Origin: JBBQZP01 sp038207585
GTDB taxonomy: Bacteria; Pseudomonadota; Alphaproteobacteria; Rhodobacterales; Rhodobacteraceae
Reading direction: 5' to 3'
NCBI GenBank assembly: GCA_038207585.1
Contig: JBBQZP010000028.1
Span: 1 to 46,738 of the forward strand
Length of the DNA: 46,738 nucleotides
In this document: in pieces, positions 1-8,035 of the stretch
How positions within the stretch are numbered: position 1 is the stretch's first letter
Layout: each line of letters opens with the position of its first letter
Notes under the pieces: model-generated
The model's database searches: none
Told to the model about the DNA's origin: nothing
The model's input: the letters and a program-made list of their open reading frames with translations, nothing else
Made by a program: the position numbers and the translations under genes

Positions 1-180
1 CTGAGCTTCAGTGAATGAGCCAGCGTCTTTGGCGATGCCAAAATGACCACAGCACTGCTCGATCGTCTCACACATCGCTGCCACATCCTCGAGACCGGCA
101 ATGACAGCTACCGCTTCAAGGCCAGCTCAGAAACAGCGAAAAAGAAACGGAAGGAAACACCAGCATTGACGCCAACATGA
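1..180 (+). pseudogene. istB: IstB-like transposition ATPase, C-terminal remnant with in-frame stop
   Basis: Reading frame 1 gives the C-terminal tail of an IS21-family IstB helper ATPase. It contains the typical block FGDAKMTTALLDRLTH followed by ETGNDSYRFK and a lysine-rich end, with the stop at 178-180. IstB works with the IstA transposase, but only about 59 codons lie in the window. Codon 6 (16-18) is TGA where family members usually carry Trp (an E-W pair just before the VFGDAK block), so this copy looks inactivated by TGG to TGA. The family call is strong because the block is distinctive. Whether the rest of the gene is intact cannot be seen. Confidence 0.8.
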
Positions 181-253
181 CACGCAGAACATAACAACTG
201 GGTGGGTCAGATCTCGGCGACAATGCCGGGTCAATTCTCAGTGGCAATCAACA
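1..253 (+). mobile_element. IS21-family insertion sequence, right end
   Basis: After the istB stop comes about 70 bp of non-coding DNA ending in CA at 252-253. On the other strand it starts TGTTGATTGCCACTGAGAAT, which matches the TG...CA style of IS21-family ends. At 254 the sequence changes abruptly into hsdM coding sequence on the minus strand, so the junction marks the insertion point. The left end and any target duplication lie outside the window. Confidence 0.72.
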
Positions 254-1193
254 TTTGTAGCCAAGCGTAGTTGGCATTGCCCGCCGGGGGGATGCCGAAT
301 TTCCAGCGCCCATCCTCACGCAGCCGCTCACCGCCCCAGTCGGAGATGTTGAAGGGCGGGTTGGCAAGGATGACATCGGCGCGCAGGTCGGGCAGTTCGT
401 TCTTGTGGAAGGTGCCTTCAGAGTTCCACTTGATGTCGGCGTCAATCCCGCGCACGGCAAGGTTCATCTTGCACAGCCACCAAGTGGTGTAGTTCGATTC
501 CTGCCCGTAGATGGCGATGTCGCCCAGACGGCCGCCGTGCGCCTCGACGAACTTTTCCGATTGCACGAACATCCCGCCCGACCCGCAGCACGGGTCATAG
601 ACGCGGCCTTTGTAGGGTTCCAGCATCTCGACCATGGTGCGGACAACCGAGCGGGGGGTGTAGAACTCGCCGCCGCGCTTGCCCTCGCTGCCCGCGAACT
701 GACCGAGGAAATATTCGTAGACCCGGCCCAGCAGATCGCGTGCGCGGTCCTTGCCCTCGCCCAGTGCGATGCCGGAAATCAGGTCGATGAGTTCGCCCAG
801 CATGACGGCGTTCAGGGCGGGGCGGCCATAGTCCTTGGGCAGGACGCCTTTGAGCGAAGGGTTCACCTTTTCAATTGCGATCATGGCCTCGTCGATCATC
901 TTGCCAATCGTCGTCTGCTTGGCGTTGGCCTGAAGATGCGACCAGCGGGCCTCTTGCGGAACCCAGAAGACGTTTTCGGCAAGGTAAGCGTCGGGGTCCT
1001 CTGCTTCTTCGGGGTATTCGGAGAGCAACGCTTGGCGTTTCAGCTCAAATCCGTCCGAGATATGCTTGAGGAAGATCAGGCCAAGGGCGACGTGCTTGTA
1101 GTCGGACGGCTCCATGTTGCCGCGCAGCTTGTCGGCGGTCTTGAACAGGCTGGCTTCAATGCCGAGGTCAGAGCCGTTGTCGGTTGATGCCAT
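231..1193 (-). pseudogene. hsdM: Type I restriction-modification methylase subunit M, truncated by IS insertion
   Basis: This is the N6-adenine methyltransferase subunit of a type I restriction system, which would work with HsdS and HsdR. The N-terminal helical HsdM domain is seen (LFKTADKLRGNMEPSDYKHV), then the SAM-binding motif DPCCGSGG (residues 200-207) and the catalytic NPPF (278-281). The frame is open for 320 residues against roughly 500 in full-length HsdM. Native sequence stops around residue 313 (GNANYAWLQ). The last residues and stop are read from the IS21 end, so native coding sequence is 254-1193. The target-recognition-facing C-terminus is lost, and no hsdS or hsdR is seen. Start is the ATG at 1191-1193. 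Likely non-functional. Confidence 0.88.
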
Positions 1194-1301
1194 TGAGCAA
1201 ATTGCCTTCTTCTATGTGACTCGTCGGACCGTAGGGTAGCGCGTCCGCATAATCCAGCCAAACAACCGCTGGCTGCGGGCGCCACTTGAACAACTAAGGC
1301 C

Positions 1302-1959
1302 TCATTCCCGGCCCAAGCCGAGAGCCACACGGTCGGCCGCCCAGATTTCGGCTTCCAGCGCGCGGCTCTTGTCAAAGAGTCGATTGTAGCTGTGCCAGCG
1401 CATCCATTTTGGTTTACCCGGAAATGGCACCGCGATACCGCCATCGGTCTGACCGAGACGTTCACGCACCTTGATCGCCTGATCGATTTTGCGATCTTGA
1501 ACGGTCAAAGACTCGATAGCATAATGTCCATTGATGCATTTCCGGCAAATGTGTGGATAGAGGATCGCGCACCGACTTGCGCAGGCCGGGCAAACAAACC
1601 AGCGACGGTAACCGCCGAAGTGGCAAGGCGTCGAGGTGATCGCCACCCATTTGCCACACACCACGACATGGTCAAGGAGGGTCATGCCCAGCGTTCGAAC
1701 GTGAACTTGGACGGCACGCTCACAAATCATTTGGTTAAACTTCCCACTGTATGCACGCGTGTCCAAATTGTTGCGCCGAAGCGAAGTTGCAAGTCGCAAG
1801 GCGATGATAATCGCTGTTGGAGGGACCGTCGTTATGCCCACACATGGTCAGTTCCACAATGTCGGCAAAGCTTCGAGTTTTTCCAACATTGGAACGAGCG
1901 AAAGCCACTGGATCGAGAAGATGACATCCGATTTTTACAGCCCCTGTAGCAATATTCAA
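1302..1959 (-). pseudogene. Zinc-ribbon-like hypothetical protein, probably frameshifted
   Basis: The 3' frame (1841 to 1302) encodes TPCHFGGYRRWFVCPAC, then CRKCINGHYA and a tail with FPGKPKWMRWHSYNRL. This CxxC...CxxC pattern occurs in a common uncharacterised family of alphaproteobacterial genomes. The 5' frame (1959 to 1735) gives VGKTRSFADIVEL and ends IQWEV just where the other frame becomes family-like (FNQMICERAV). A one-step shift near 1735-1745 would join them. If there is no shift, the likely start is the ATG of MICERAV. Function is unknown; a DNA- or RNA-binding zinc ribbon is only a guess. It sits between hsdM and the satellite-like element. Confidence 0.5.
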
Positions 1960-1981
1960 AAAACTGCAGAGAATGGATGAT

Positions 1982-4897
1982 TTATCTTGATTGGTGACTT
2001 TTTTCTGGATCGCAGATCAGCCGATTAGTAGATCGAGCGACCCATAGCGCTTCTTCACGCCCAACTTCCTGGATCAAAACATCATCTGCCGGGTTTGACG
2101 GGTATAACCGGTTTGTTTCCGAACCTTCATATTTAAGGGAGGTCTCTCCCTTCTCCGTGTGACTGGTAAGAAACCCGTTATACCCGTTAAAGCCGGAAGT
2201 TTCGGGCGTGACTGTTTGAACGCGGTAACTTCTTGCGCCCGTTTTTGTGTCCAGCCGCCCGGCCAAGCGAAGCCCGTGAACAATCCGACCTTCTCTGAAT
2301 TTCAGCACGCGCCCCAGCGTCTTGACGGAGGCAAGCGCCCGGTCGCCCGCCAGATCAAGTAAGGCCAGTTCGAGCGGGCTCTGTTGAAAGCTTGCCTTTG
2401 CCTGCACCTGCACTTCTTTCGCTGTAAACTCTTTCCCTTCAAATTGATCGTGCAGCGCATCCAGCACGGAAAACAATGCATCCGAGTCTGGGTCAGCCGC
2501 CTGCGCCTTGCGCACAAGGTCCATCGGATCGCCAAATGCACCCGGACGCAGCGCCACGTTTGCCCAGCAAACCGTCTGCCTCACCAGATTGTCCCATGGC
2601 TCGAAGGATGCTAGCCGCCCCGGTGCCTGAGCTTCCATATGTGTGAAGCGGGCGCGGATCAGGATGCAGGCTGCGGTTAACATGTCGGTCCGATGCTCCA
2701 GGACATGCGCCAGCGGGTCCAAGTTAAATTGCCGTGCAAATGGCGCGTCTGTTTCCGGGTCAATTCGGCAGATGATGACGCGGCGTGGCAGATCGCCCGC
2801 AAGCGACAAGTTATTGCCAGTCAAGATCAGTAATGCCCGGTTCGGGACGCGAATGGATTCAGACTTGCCCAGCACCCGGTCAATCATCGCGTCGGCGGTG
2901 ATGAAAGCTGCCATGCTGGCGCTGTCGAATGTACCCGTCACGTTATCCCAGACCAGCGCACGGCACCCAGTTCTTAGGGCGGTAAACAGCCTCTTGCGGG
3001 TTTCTTCATCATCCCGGCCTTGGGTATGCGGCCAAATATCCGGCACCCGCCCCTCGCTTATTGCCCCGACACAAGACGCCAAAAGCGTCTTTCCGCTGCC
3101 TTGCATGGGCGCATCAAAAGCAAATGCAGGCGAAGTCGGCAGGACTGGGCGGACGGCAGCGGTCAGGATCGCGCTCAACAGCGCACCCCGCGCATTAGCG
3201 TCAACAAAAGGAAACGATTCGAACGGATATAGCAGCAAGTCCAGTGCAGCGAGCGCCTGTTGCAGAGTCGGGCGCATCGGCACGTCTTGTGCATCCTCCC
3301 CCATCGGATCGAATAGAAGCCGGGTCTCGGCGTCGTATCCCGGCGCAGACAGCACGCTTCCGTCCAGTCGGATGGTTGGCCCGGTGATGACACCATCCAA
3401 CGGCTTCAGTTTGCGGCGTTCGCCTTGCGCGATTACCTGTTTCAGCAGTCTAGCAGGGGGGTCACAATCGGTAGGCACGGCCACACCGCCCTGCGTCACC
3501 ATTCTCCAAAATTGCGTGACATAACCCAGATGATGCTCAAGCCCATGTTCACAGAGCGGATGGACCCGCCCGCCATCGGCAAGGGCAAGCTGACCCCCAA
3601 AGTCAAAAGCAACCGGATCGCGGCGCAATAGGTCAATGGTGGCGGTTGCGGCTTCTGCAGTGTGGCCTTTGATAAGTTCCACGCGGTCGGGGGCGCGGTG
3701 CAAACGGTATGTCTTGCCGCCATGCGCGAAGCTATTGATCGACGGGCGGGCCTGTAAAAGAAATAGCCGCCCCACCAGCCGCGGGCCGTCATAGCCGGGT
3801 TCCAACGGATCGCGGGTCAAACACCCATGCCAGCGGTCGCGGTTGTCTAGCAAATCGCCAACCTTTACCGGCGCGACATTGCCATCCCGCTCGACCATCA
3901 CGACAAAGTCACCGGCCAGCACCTCCAATTCCAGCGCGCGCCGGGCGATGCCCTCAGCTTGTTTGATTGCCTCGGGGTCGCTTCGAGCCTCTGGCGCAAC
4001 AATTTCTTGCACCCGCGCGTCTATCCAAGATTCTTTGACCCTTTCAGCCTCGGCGTGCGATGCACCCTTTGCTTCAAACTTGATGGTTGCCACCCGTTGG
4101 CGTTCCTCTGACGTCAGATCAGGCAACGCAGCGCACGTCTCGATCGGTTCTGAGTTGCCCTCGATGATGACAGGATCGCCCCGGCGCTGTTCCAGGCCGT
4201 GACCACAGGCGGCCCCGCCAGCAAAGTCAAAGCGCGACGATTGCCAGACGGATGCATCAACTAGGGTGCGCTCCAGCATGGCCCCGGATGCACTGATTTC
4301 AATATGCCCATGTCCCGCTAGCCAGAGGCGATCCACCAAAGTTCTACCCGCGCGGGGTATGTCTGCGGCGTCGTGCACCAGCATGTAAAGGCGTTGGCCC
4401 ATGATGCCGCGCAATTCTTTTTCTTCGCGCCAAATGCAGCTTGACGCGCTAGGCCACCACAACAGCTCTGCGCCAGACAATCCGGGCGCAGAGTCGCGGA
4501 TCGCCTGCACCAGTCCGTCACGGGCCAGCGAGTCACCAGTGGTATTGGGGTCATAGTCCATCATCATCACGCCCGGCCCCTGCGGCCATGCAAAGGCGTC
4601 ATTTGTGCGCGTTGTCGCGCCCTCTGGTCTGCCAGCATCCGCAAAGTCTTTGCGGGTCATTACACGGGCAGCGGCGTTCATCGGCACGCCGTAGACCAGC
4701 GCTTGCGCCGGTGTCAGGCCTTTCAGTATCTCGGCAAAATCAACTAGCGTTTCTATATCGCGGGTTTCGATTTTACCTTTCACCAGAATTCCCCCGGGCG
4801 ATTTCAACAAGTCGCCGTTGGCACCCAATGAGTATCCCTTGGACAACCGTGCCGGTTTGATTGCGGTCATGATGGTAAGGGTTGCGTGATCTGTCAT
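1982..4897 (-). CDS. Primase-polymerase / AAA+ ATPase replication protein of the mobile element
   Basis: A 971-residue protein, probably the replication initiator of the element. The N-terminal part resembles an archaeo-eukaryotic-type prim-pol: an acidic pair in MMMDYDP (D114, D116), a PSASSCIW segment (149-156) and GHGHIEIS (195-202). A linker follows, then an AAA+/helicase-like domain with Walker A APMQGSGKT (596-604), a Walker B-like ALVWDN (647-652), LTGNN (692-696) and the candidate arginine finger GDLPRR (701-706). The C-terminal tail has no recognised domain. Start ATG 4895-4897 overlaps the stop of the upstream small ORF (ATGA), which suggests translational coupling. The prim-pol call rests on motifs only; the ATPase call is firmer. 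Confidence 0.75.
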   Translation of the reverse strand: MTDHATLTIMTAIKPARLSKGYSLGANGDLLKSPGGILVKGKIETRDIETLVDFAEILKGLTPAQALVYGVPMNAAARVMTRKDFADAGRPEGATTRTNDAFAWPQGPGVMMMDYDPNTTGDSLARDGLVQAIRDSAPGLSGAELLWWPSASSCIWREEKELRGIMGQRLYMLVHDAADIPRAGRTLVDRLWLAGHGHIEISASGAMLERTLVDASVWQSSRFDFAGGAACGHGLEQRRGDPVIIEGNSEPIETCAALPDLTSEERQRVATIKFEAKGASHAEAERVKESWIDARVQEIVAPEARSDPEAIKQAEGIARRALELEVLAGDFVVMVERDGNVAPVKVGDLLDNRDRWHGCLTRDPLEPGYDGPRLVGRLFLLQARPSINSFAHGGKTYRLHRAPDRVELIKGHTAEAATATIDLLRRDPVAFDFGGQLALADGGRVHPLCEHGLEHHLGYVTQFWRMVTQGGVAVPTDCDPPARLLKQVIAQGERRKLKPLDGVITGPTIRLDGSVLSAPGYDAETRLLFDPMGEDAQDVPMRPTLQQALAALDLLLYPFESFPFVDANARGALLSAILTAAVRPVLPTSPAFAFDAPMQGSGKTLLASCVGAISEGRVPDIWPHTQGRDDEETRKRLFTALRTGCRALVWDNVTGTFDSASMAAFITADAMIDRVLGKSESIRVPNRALLILTGNNLSLAGDLPRRVIICRIDPETDAPFARQFNLDPLAHVLEHRTDMLTAACILIRARFTHMEAQAPGRLASFEPWDNLVRQTVCWANVALRPGAFGDPMDLVRKAQAADPDSDALFSVLDALHDQFEGKEFTAKEVQVQAKASFQQSPLELALLDLAGDRALASVKTLGRVLKFREGRIVHGLRLAGRLDTKTGARSYRVQTVTPETSGFNGYNGFLTSHTEKGETSLKYEGSETNRLYPSNPADDVLIQEVGREEALWVARSTNRLICDPEKSHQSR

Positions 4898-5070
4898 GTG
4901 GCCCCCCAGATCATACCTGCAAGCGTTTGTGCTTGCGCCTCGGTCAGGCCATAGCGGAGGCGAAGGTGCAGGACTTGCAGACGGGCAGGTGCGTGACTTT
5001 TCTCAACAATGACGCCCGGATCACAAACTGATGGGGTGGAAGTTTCGTGAAAATGCTGATCGTTTTCCAT
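4894..5070 (-). CDS. Small hypothetical protein coupled to the primase gene (58 aa)
   Basis: A short ORF starting MENDQHFHETST and ending TLAGMIWGAT. The ATG at 5068-5070 follows an AAAGG Shine-Dalgarno 8 nt upstream, which decides this start over the longer open frame reaching 5226. Its TGA overlaps the primase ATG in an ATGA arrangement. The C-terminal half (LQVLHLRLRYGLTEAQAQTL) could form a helix. No known domain is recognised. Its position between alpA and the primase suggests a replication accessory or regulatory role, which is inference only. Confidence 0.6.
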   Translation of the reverse strand: MENDQHFHETSTPSVCDPGVIVEKSHAPARLQVLHLRLRYGLTEAQAQTLAGMIWGAT

Positions 5071-5109
5071 TTTCGTGCCTTTGGATTTGCGGCCATTGGC
5101 AGGGGGTGC

Positions 5110-5176
5110 TATTCCTTTGGGGTGTACTAAACCGCAAACGACTTGAGCCGCCGCCCTACTTGGGGTGGCGGTTTCT
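5110..5176 (-). other. GC-rich hairpin between alpA and the downstream small ORF
   Basis: Just after the alpA stop the minus strand reads CCGCCACCCC-AAGTA-GGGCGGCGG, an almost perfect stem of about nine pairs. A T-rich run (TTTCTTT) flanks it only on the plus strand, so as a terminator it would favour plus-strand transcription. It may instead dampen read-through or protect the mRNA. Confidence 0.35.
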
Positions 5177-5368
5177 TTATTCAGTGGAGATTTTTGCGCG
5201 CTCGGCTTCCCAAGCCTCAATATCACACAGCTTCCAACGTGTGCAGCCAGGGGTCAGGCGGACCGGTTTGGGAAAGGTCGGGTCGGTTTTCAACCACCGC
5301 CGCGGGGTCAGGTGATGTACCGAATAACGAACGCCAATTTGACGATCGGTGAGATAGGTCGTGGCCAT
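5177..5368 (-). CDS. alpA: AlpA-family regulator / excisionase-like HTH protein
   Basis: A 63-residue protein with the AlpA/MerR-like winged-helix layout: LTDRQIGVRYSVHHLTPRRW (first and second helices), then FPKPVRLTPGCTRWKLCDIE (wing and recognition region) and a short helix AWEAERAK. In P4-like elements this family controls integrase expression or excision. The start is supported by GGAG 8 nt upstream of the ATG. The 235-bp gap upstream holds paired dyads that are candidate operators. The call is firm at family level; whether it activates, represses or acts as an excisionase cannot be told. Confidence 0.85.
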   Translation of the reverse strand: MATTYLTDRQIGVRYSVHHLTPRRWLKTDPTFPKPVRLTPGCTRWKLCDIEAWEAERAKISTE

Positions 5369-5547
5369 GTGATTCGCTCCAATGTGTTACGATTGAGCGC
5401 AATCTTCGACAAACCATCACGGAAGAATATCTGGGGAGGTTGCGAAAACCTTCACCACAATGGCTGCTGGTTTGGCTCAAAAACCACCCATTCCAAATCA
5501 TTTTTTGCTACGAACGGATATTTTTTATATATATTACAACCCACTAG

Positions 5548-5584
5548 AACCTACTACTAGGTTTGCTGAACCTCCCCTAGGTTC
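5548..5584. promoter_or_regulatory. Two tandem dyads upstream of alpA (candidate operators)
   Basis: Dyad 1 (5548-5563) is AACCTA-CTAC-TAGGTT and dyad 2 (5568-5584) is GAACCT-CCCCT-AGGTTC. They share half-site AACCT and their centres are about 20-21 bp apart, two helical turns, so bound dimers would lie on the same face. They lie in the AT-rich gap between the hypothetical gene and alpA. No other copies were noticed. Operator function is inferred. Confidence 0.55.
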
Positions 5585-5603
5585 GCGTTTTCGAGTCAGA
5601 GGA

Positions 5604-6488
5604 TTAAGAACTTGGCTTCGACACTGTTTGAAAATTGGAAATTCCTTCAGGCAGGATTTGCGGAGCAGCACTTTTTGGTGCGCTGGTTTTTGGCGCGCCA
5701 CCTCGAGTATCCCAATTTGCAACTTCGGCTAGTGCGGTAATTACTGATGGAAGTGGACGGCCGTGATCATCTATCAAGCCAAACTTACTAGCATTTGTGT
5801 TTAGCCACTTTTCAAGGGTTTGCTTCACCGTACGGCCTGGATCAGCCTCTTCTACGGCTTCCCAAGCTGACACCACTGCTGCTAGTTTTGCTGAGTAGCG
5901 TGGATGATTTTCGTTTGCAAACTCCTCAATTTTAGCCTCACGAAAGAAGAATCTCGGCCGAATGTTTTGGTTATCCATCCAAGCTTTGAGGTCTTGTACG
6001 GCGACCATAGTCTGGCTCCAATCAGGCTCCTTAATCATGAAAATCGTTTGGAGAGATCCCCAGGTATCATCCACCGCATTCGTCTTAAGAGTCAGTCCAC
6101 CAGTTCTTAAAAGTAGTGTGTATGAAATTGGATCTTCGCCGTAAAATGGTGCCTCACTAACGTGCTCGTCGAATTGCCATATGTATGATGCGTGCCTAGC
6201 CAAACGAGTAATATCCGCTCGCAGTTTTTCATCTAGTATGGCGTTGCGAATAGCCGAGAACATAGCAACAAAAATACTGGACTGATGGTGTTCCATAGGA
6301 CCGTCCTCGATCCCACGACGCCGAAAAACTCCCGTATGCAGGCTTTCTGGTCTGGCGGCCTCCACTCGGCCAGGATCGAGTCCTGCCGCCAACATTGCCG
6401 CGTTTGTAACCGATAGCCTTTCACTTAAATCCCAAGCGTTAGAAACAAAATCTGTAATGCTCCAGAAGTCGTCTTTGTCGATCCCCAT
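5604..6488 (-). CDS. Hypothetical protein translationally coupled to the integrase
   Basis: A 294-residue protein starting MGIDKDDFWSITDFVSNAWD. Its ATG (6486-6488) overlaps the integrase stop as TAATG, so this start is preferred over the longer frame reaching 6545. The N-terminal third (LSVTNAAMLAAGLDPGRVE) resembles leader regions of uncharacterised proteins found beside integrases. The middle has FFFREAKIEEFA, and the C-terminus is Pro/Ser/Ala-rich. No catalytic motif, signal peptide or membrane segment is seen. Base composition around it is more AT-rich than the core genes, consistent with acquired DNA. Function unknown. Confidence 0.7.
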   Translation of the reverse strand: MGIDKDDFWSITDFVSNAWDLSERLSVTNAAMLAAGLDPGRVEAARPESLHTGVFRRRGIEDGPMEHHQSSIFVAMFSAIRNAILDEKLRADITRLARHASYIWQFDEHVSEAPFYGEDPISYTLLLRTGGLTLKTNAVDDTWGSLQTIFMIKEPDWSQTMVAVQDLKAWMDNQNIRPRFFFREAKIEEFANENHPRYSAKLAAVVSAWEAVEEADPGRTVKQTLEKWLNTNASKFGLIDDHGRPLPSVITALAEVANWDTRGGAPKTSAPKSAAPQILPEGISNFQTVSKPSS

Positions 6489-7777
6489 TATCCAATCCTC
6501 ACCACATTGCCCGCCCGCGCTGCCCCTGCCAGATGCCCTGCCCAATCGTCCATCATCTTGCGGCGCTTTTCAATCATATCGCCCCGCCGATAGGACGCCT
6601 CAACCGCGTTGCTGATGCGGTGCGCAAGGGCTGTCTCTGCCATATCGCCGGGGTAATTCGTGCGCTCTGCCACCCAATCGCGGAATGTGCTGCGCAAGCC
6701 ATGCGGCACGGCAGGACGCTTTGACGAGCGGTCAACGAACCCCGCGCCACCCGCCGCAAGATCGGCTTCATGCATCCTTTTCATGGCCGCAGAAAGGGTC
6801 ATGTCCGACAACTGCCCGCCCCGCGCCGCCGGAAACACCAACGGGTTGCCTTCTAGCCGTGGCAGGTCATGCAAGAGTGCCACAGCCTGCGCAGACAACG
6901 GAACGCGGTGTTCGCGGTCCATCTTCATCCGTGCCGCCGGGATAATCCACAGTTCCTTTTCAAAATCAATTTCATCCCACAGCGCGCCGCGAATTTCCTG
7001 CGACCGGGATGCGGTCATGGCCAGAAACTCCAAAGCCCGTGCGCTACATCCTTCGCGGCCCTGCAAGGCCGAACACCAGCGCGGCGCGTCGTCTATCATC
7101 AGGGCAGGTTGATTGCCTTCCTTTGCTACCTTTGACGGCGCGGGCAAAAGTTCCTTGAGGTTGCCCGCCCAGCGCGCCGGATTGTCGCCCGACCGATGCC
7201 CAGCCACTGTTGCCCACGAAAGCACCGCCTCGATCCGGCCCCGAACGCGGGAAGCCGTTTCGGTTTTGTGGGCCCACAGCGGTTGCAGCACGCGCAGTAC
7301 ATCCTGCACCAAAATATTATCCACCAGCATCTTGCCCAATTCGGGCTTGGCGTAGGCTTCGAGTGTGTTCTGCCATTGCTGGCGGTGTTTGGCATTCCGG
7401 AAGGCGTCTAGCTTCGCGGCAAGGTATTTGTCGGTCGCATCCGCGAAGGTCAGCCCCCGCCGCTGGGCGGCAGACAGCGCGGCCTTGGCGGCTCTGCGCT
7501 CTTCTATGGGGTCAATGCCTTGGACAATTTTTTCGCGCGCTTGGCGGGCCTTTTCTCGAGCCTGAGATAACGTCACGCCGGGAAAGCCGCCAAGGCCGAT
7601 GTCGCGGCGCAAGTCACCTATCGTCGCGCGCAAAACCCAAGAGCGTCCCGCGTTCGGGGTCAGTTGCAGATGAAGGCCGGGAACGCCACCGACCGAAAAC
7701 AGGACGTTCCGCTTGCCACCGGGGTGCGAAAGGCGTTTCACATCAATAGCTGTAAGTTCGTTTGAGACCTTCGGCAC
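6488..7777 (-). CDS. int: Tyrosine recombinase / P4-type integrase
   Basis: A site-specific integrase of the P4/phage type. The N-terminal DUF4102-like arm-binding domain (VGGVPGLHLQLT, GLGGFPGVTLSQAREKA) is followed by a core-binding domain and the catalytic domain. Catalytic residues: R258 (TASRSQEIR), H359 and R362 (PHGLRSTFRDW), H386 (LAHRIS) and nucleophile Y396 (EASYRRGDM). Length is 429 residues from the GTG at 7775-7777, which has an AGGG about 9 nt upstream; the longer open frame to 7957 has no family-like sequence. All catalytic residues are present, so it may be active. It heads the element and is coupled to the next gene. Confidence 0.93.
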   Translation of the reverse strand: MPKVSNELTAIDVKRLSHPGGKRNVLFSVGGVPGLHLQLTPNAGRSWVLRATIGDLRRDIGLGGFPGVTLSQAREKARQAREKIVQGIDPIEERRAAKAALSAAQRRGLTFADATDKYLAAKLDAFRNAKHRQQWQNTLEAYAKPELGKMLVDNILVQDVLRVLQPLWAHKTETASRVRGRIEAVLSWATVAGHRSGDNPARWAGNLKELLPAPSKVAKEGNQPALMIDDAPRWCSALQGREGCSARALEFLAMTASRSQEIRGALWDEIDFEKELWIIPAARMKMDREHRVPLSAQAVALLHDLPRLEGNPLVFPAARGGQLSDMTLSAAMKRMHEADLAAGGAGFVDRSSKRPAVPHGLRSTFRDWVAERTNYPGDMAETALAHRISNAVEASYRRGDMIEKRRKMMDDWAGHLAGAARAGNVVRIG

Positions 7778-7937
7778 TTTCTCTACCCTACATTCTACCC
7801 AACAAAGACAATGTAATCGGCTACATCGGATTGCACAAGGTGGCATAGAGCTAGATGTGATAAATACCATAAAGCTTATTAATTTCAGTACGATATGCAT
7901 CGTATTGCAAAGGAATGTTTCGTCTGAATGGCGGGTT

Positions 7938-7961
7938 CTGGGTCCGCCATGTAACATTAAT
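7938..7961. repeat. Short inverted repeat upstream of the integrase
   Basis: ATGGCGG and CCGCCAT enclose a 9-nt spacer (GTTCTGGGT). Seven perfect pairs lie in the 200-bp AT-rich leader between the integrase and the longer hairpin at 7978. It could be a recombinase arm site or a regulator site; no function can be assigned. Confidence 0.3.
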
Positions 7962-7977
7962 TTAATTTACGTTGTTC

Positions 7978-8023
7978 GACACTCAAAGACCGACTTTTCG
8001 ACAAAAGTTGGTCTTTGAGTGTC
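7978..8023. repeat. Long near-perfect hairpin at the outer edge of the integrase region
   Basis: Two 21-nt arms (GACACTCAAAGACC...ACTTTT and its complement) enclose loop CGAC. There is one G/T wobble and no other mismatch. It lies between the integrase promoter region and the IS5-like remnant. It could be a bidirectional terminator, the outer end of a lost insertion element, or part of the attachment region. Confidence 0.6.
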
Positions 8024-8035
8024 ACAGGTCCTCGA

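Larger units (their letters stand above)
1982..7777 (-). mobile_element. Compact integrase–AlpA–primase/ATPase element (satellite-like)
   Basis: Five same-strand genes in order of transcription: tyrosine integrase, hypothetical protein, AlpA-like regulator, 58-residue ORF, primase/AAA+ protein. There are no capsid, tail, terminase, conjugation or lysis genes. This layout (int, alpA, DNA primase-helicase) is that of P4-like phage satellites and small integrative mobilisable elements. Outer limits are unclear: no convincing att repeat was found, the left end lies between about 1960 and 1982, and the right end lies between the integrase start and the IS5-like remnant at 8036. Confidence 0.65.

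Noticed and set aside
405..1187. Long plus-strand open frame of 260 codons opposite hsdM
   Set aside because: It mirrors the hsdM frame, has no ribosome site and no protein-like motifs, while the opposite strand carries the methylase signatures.
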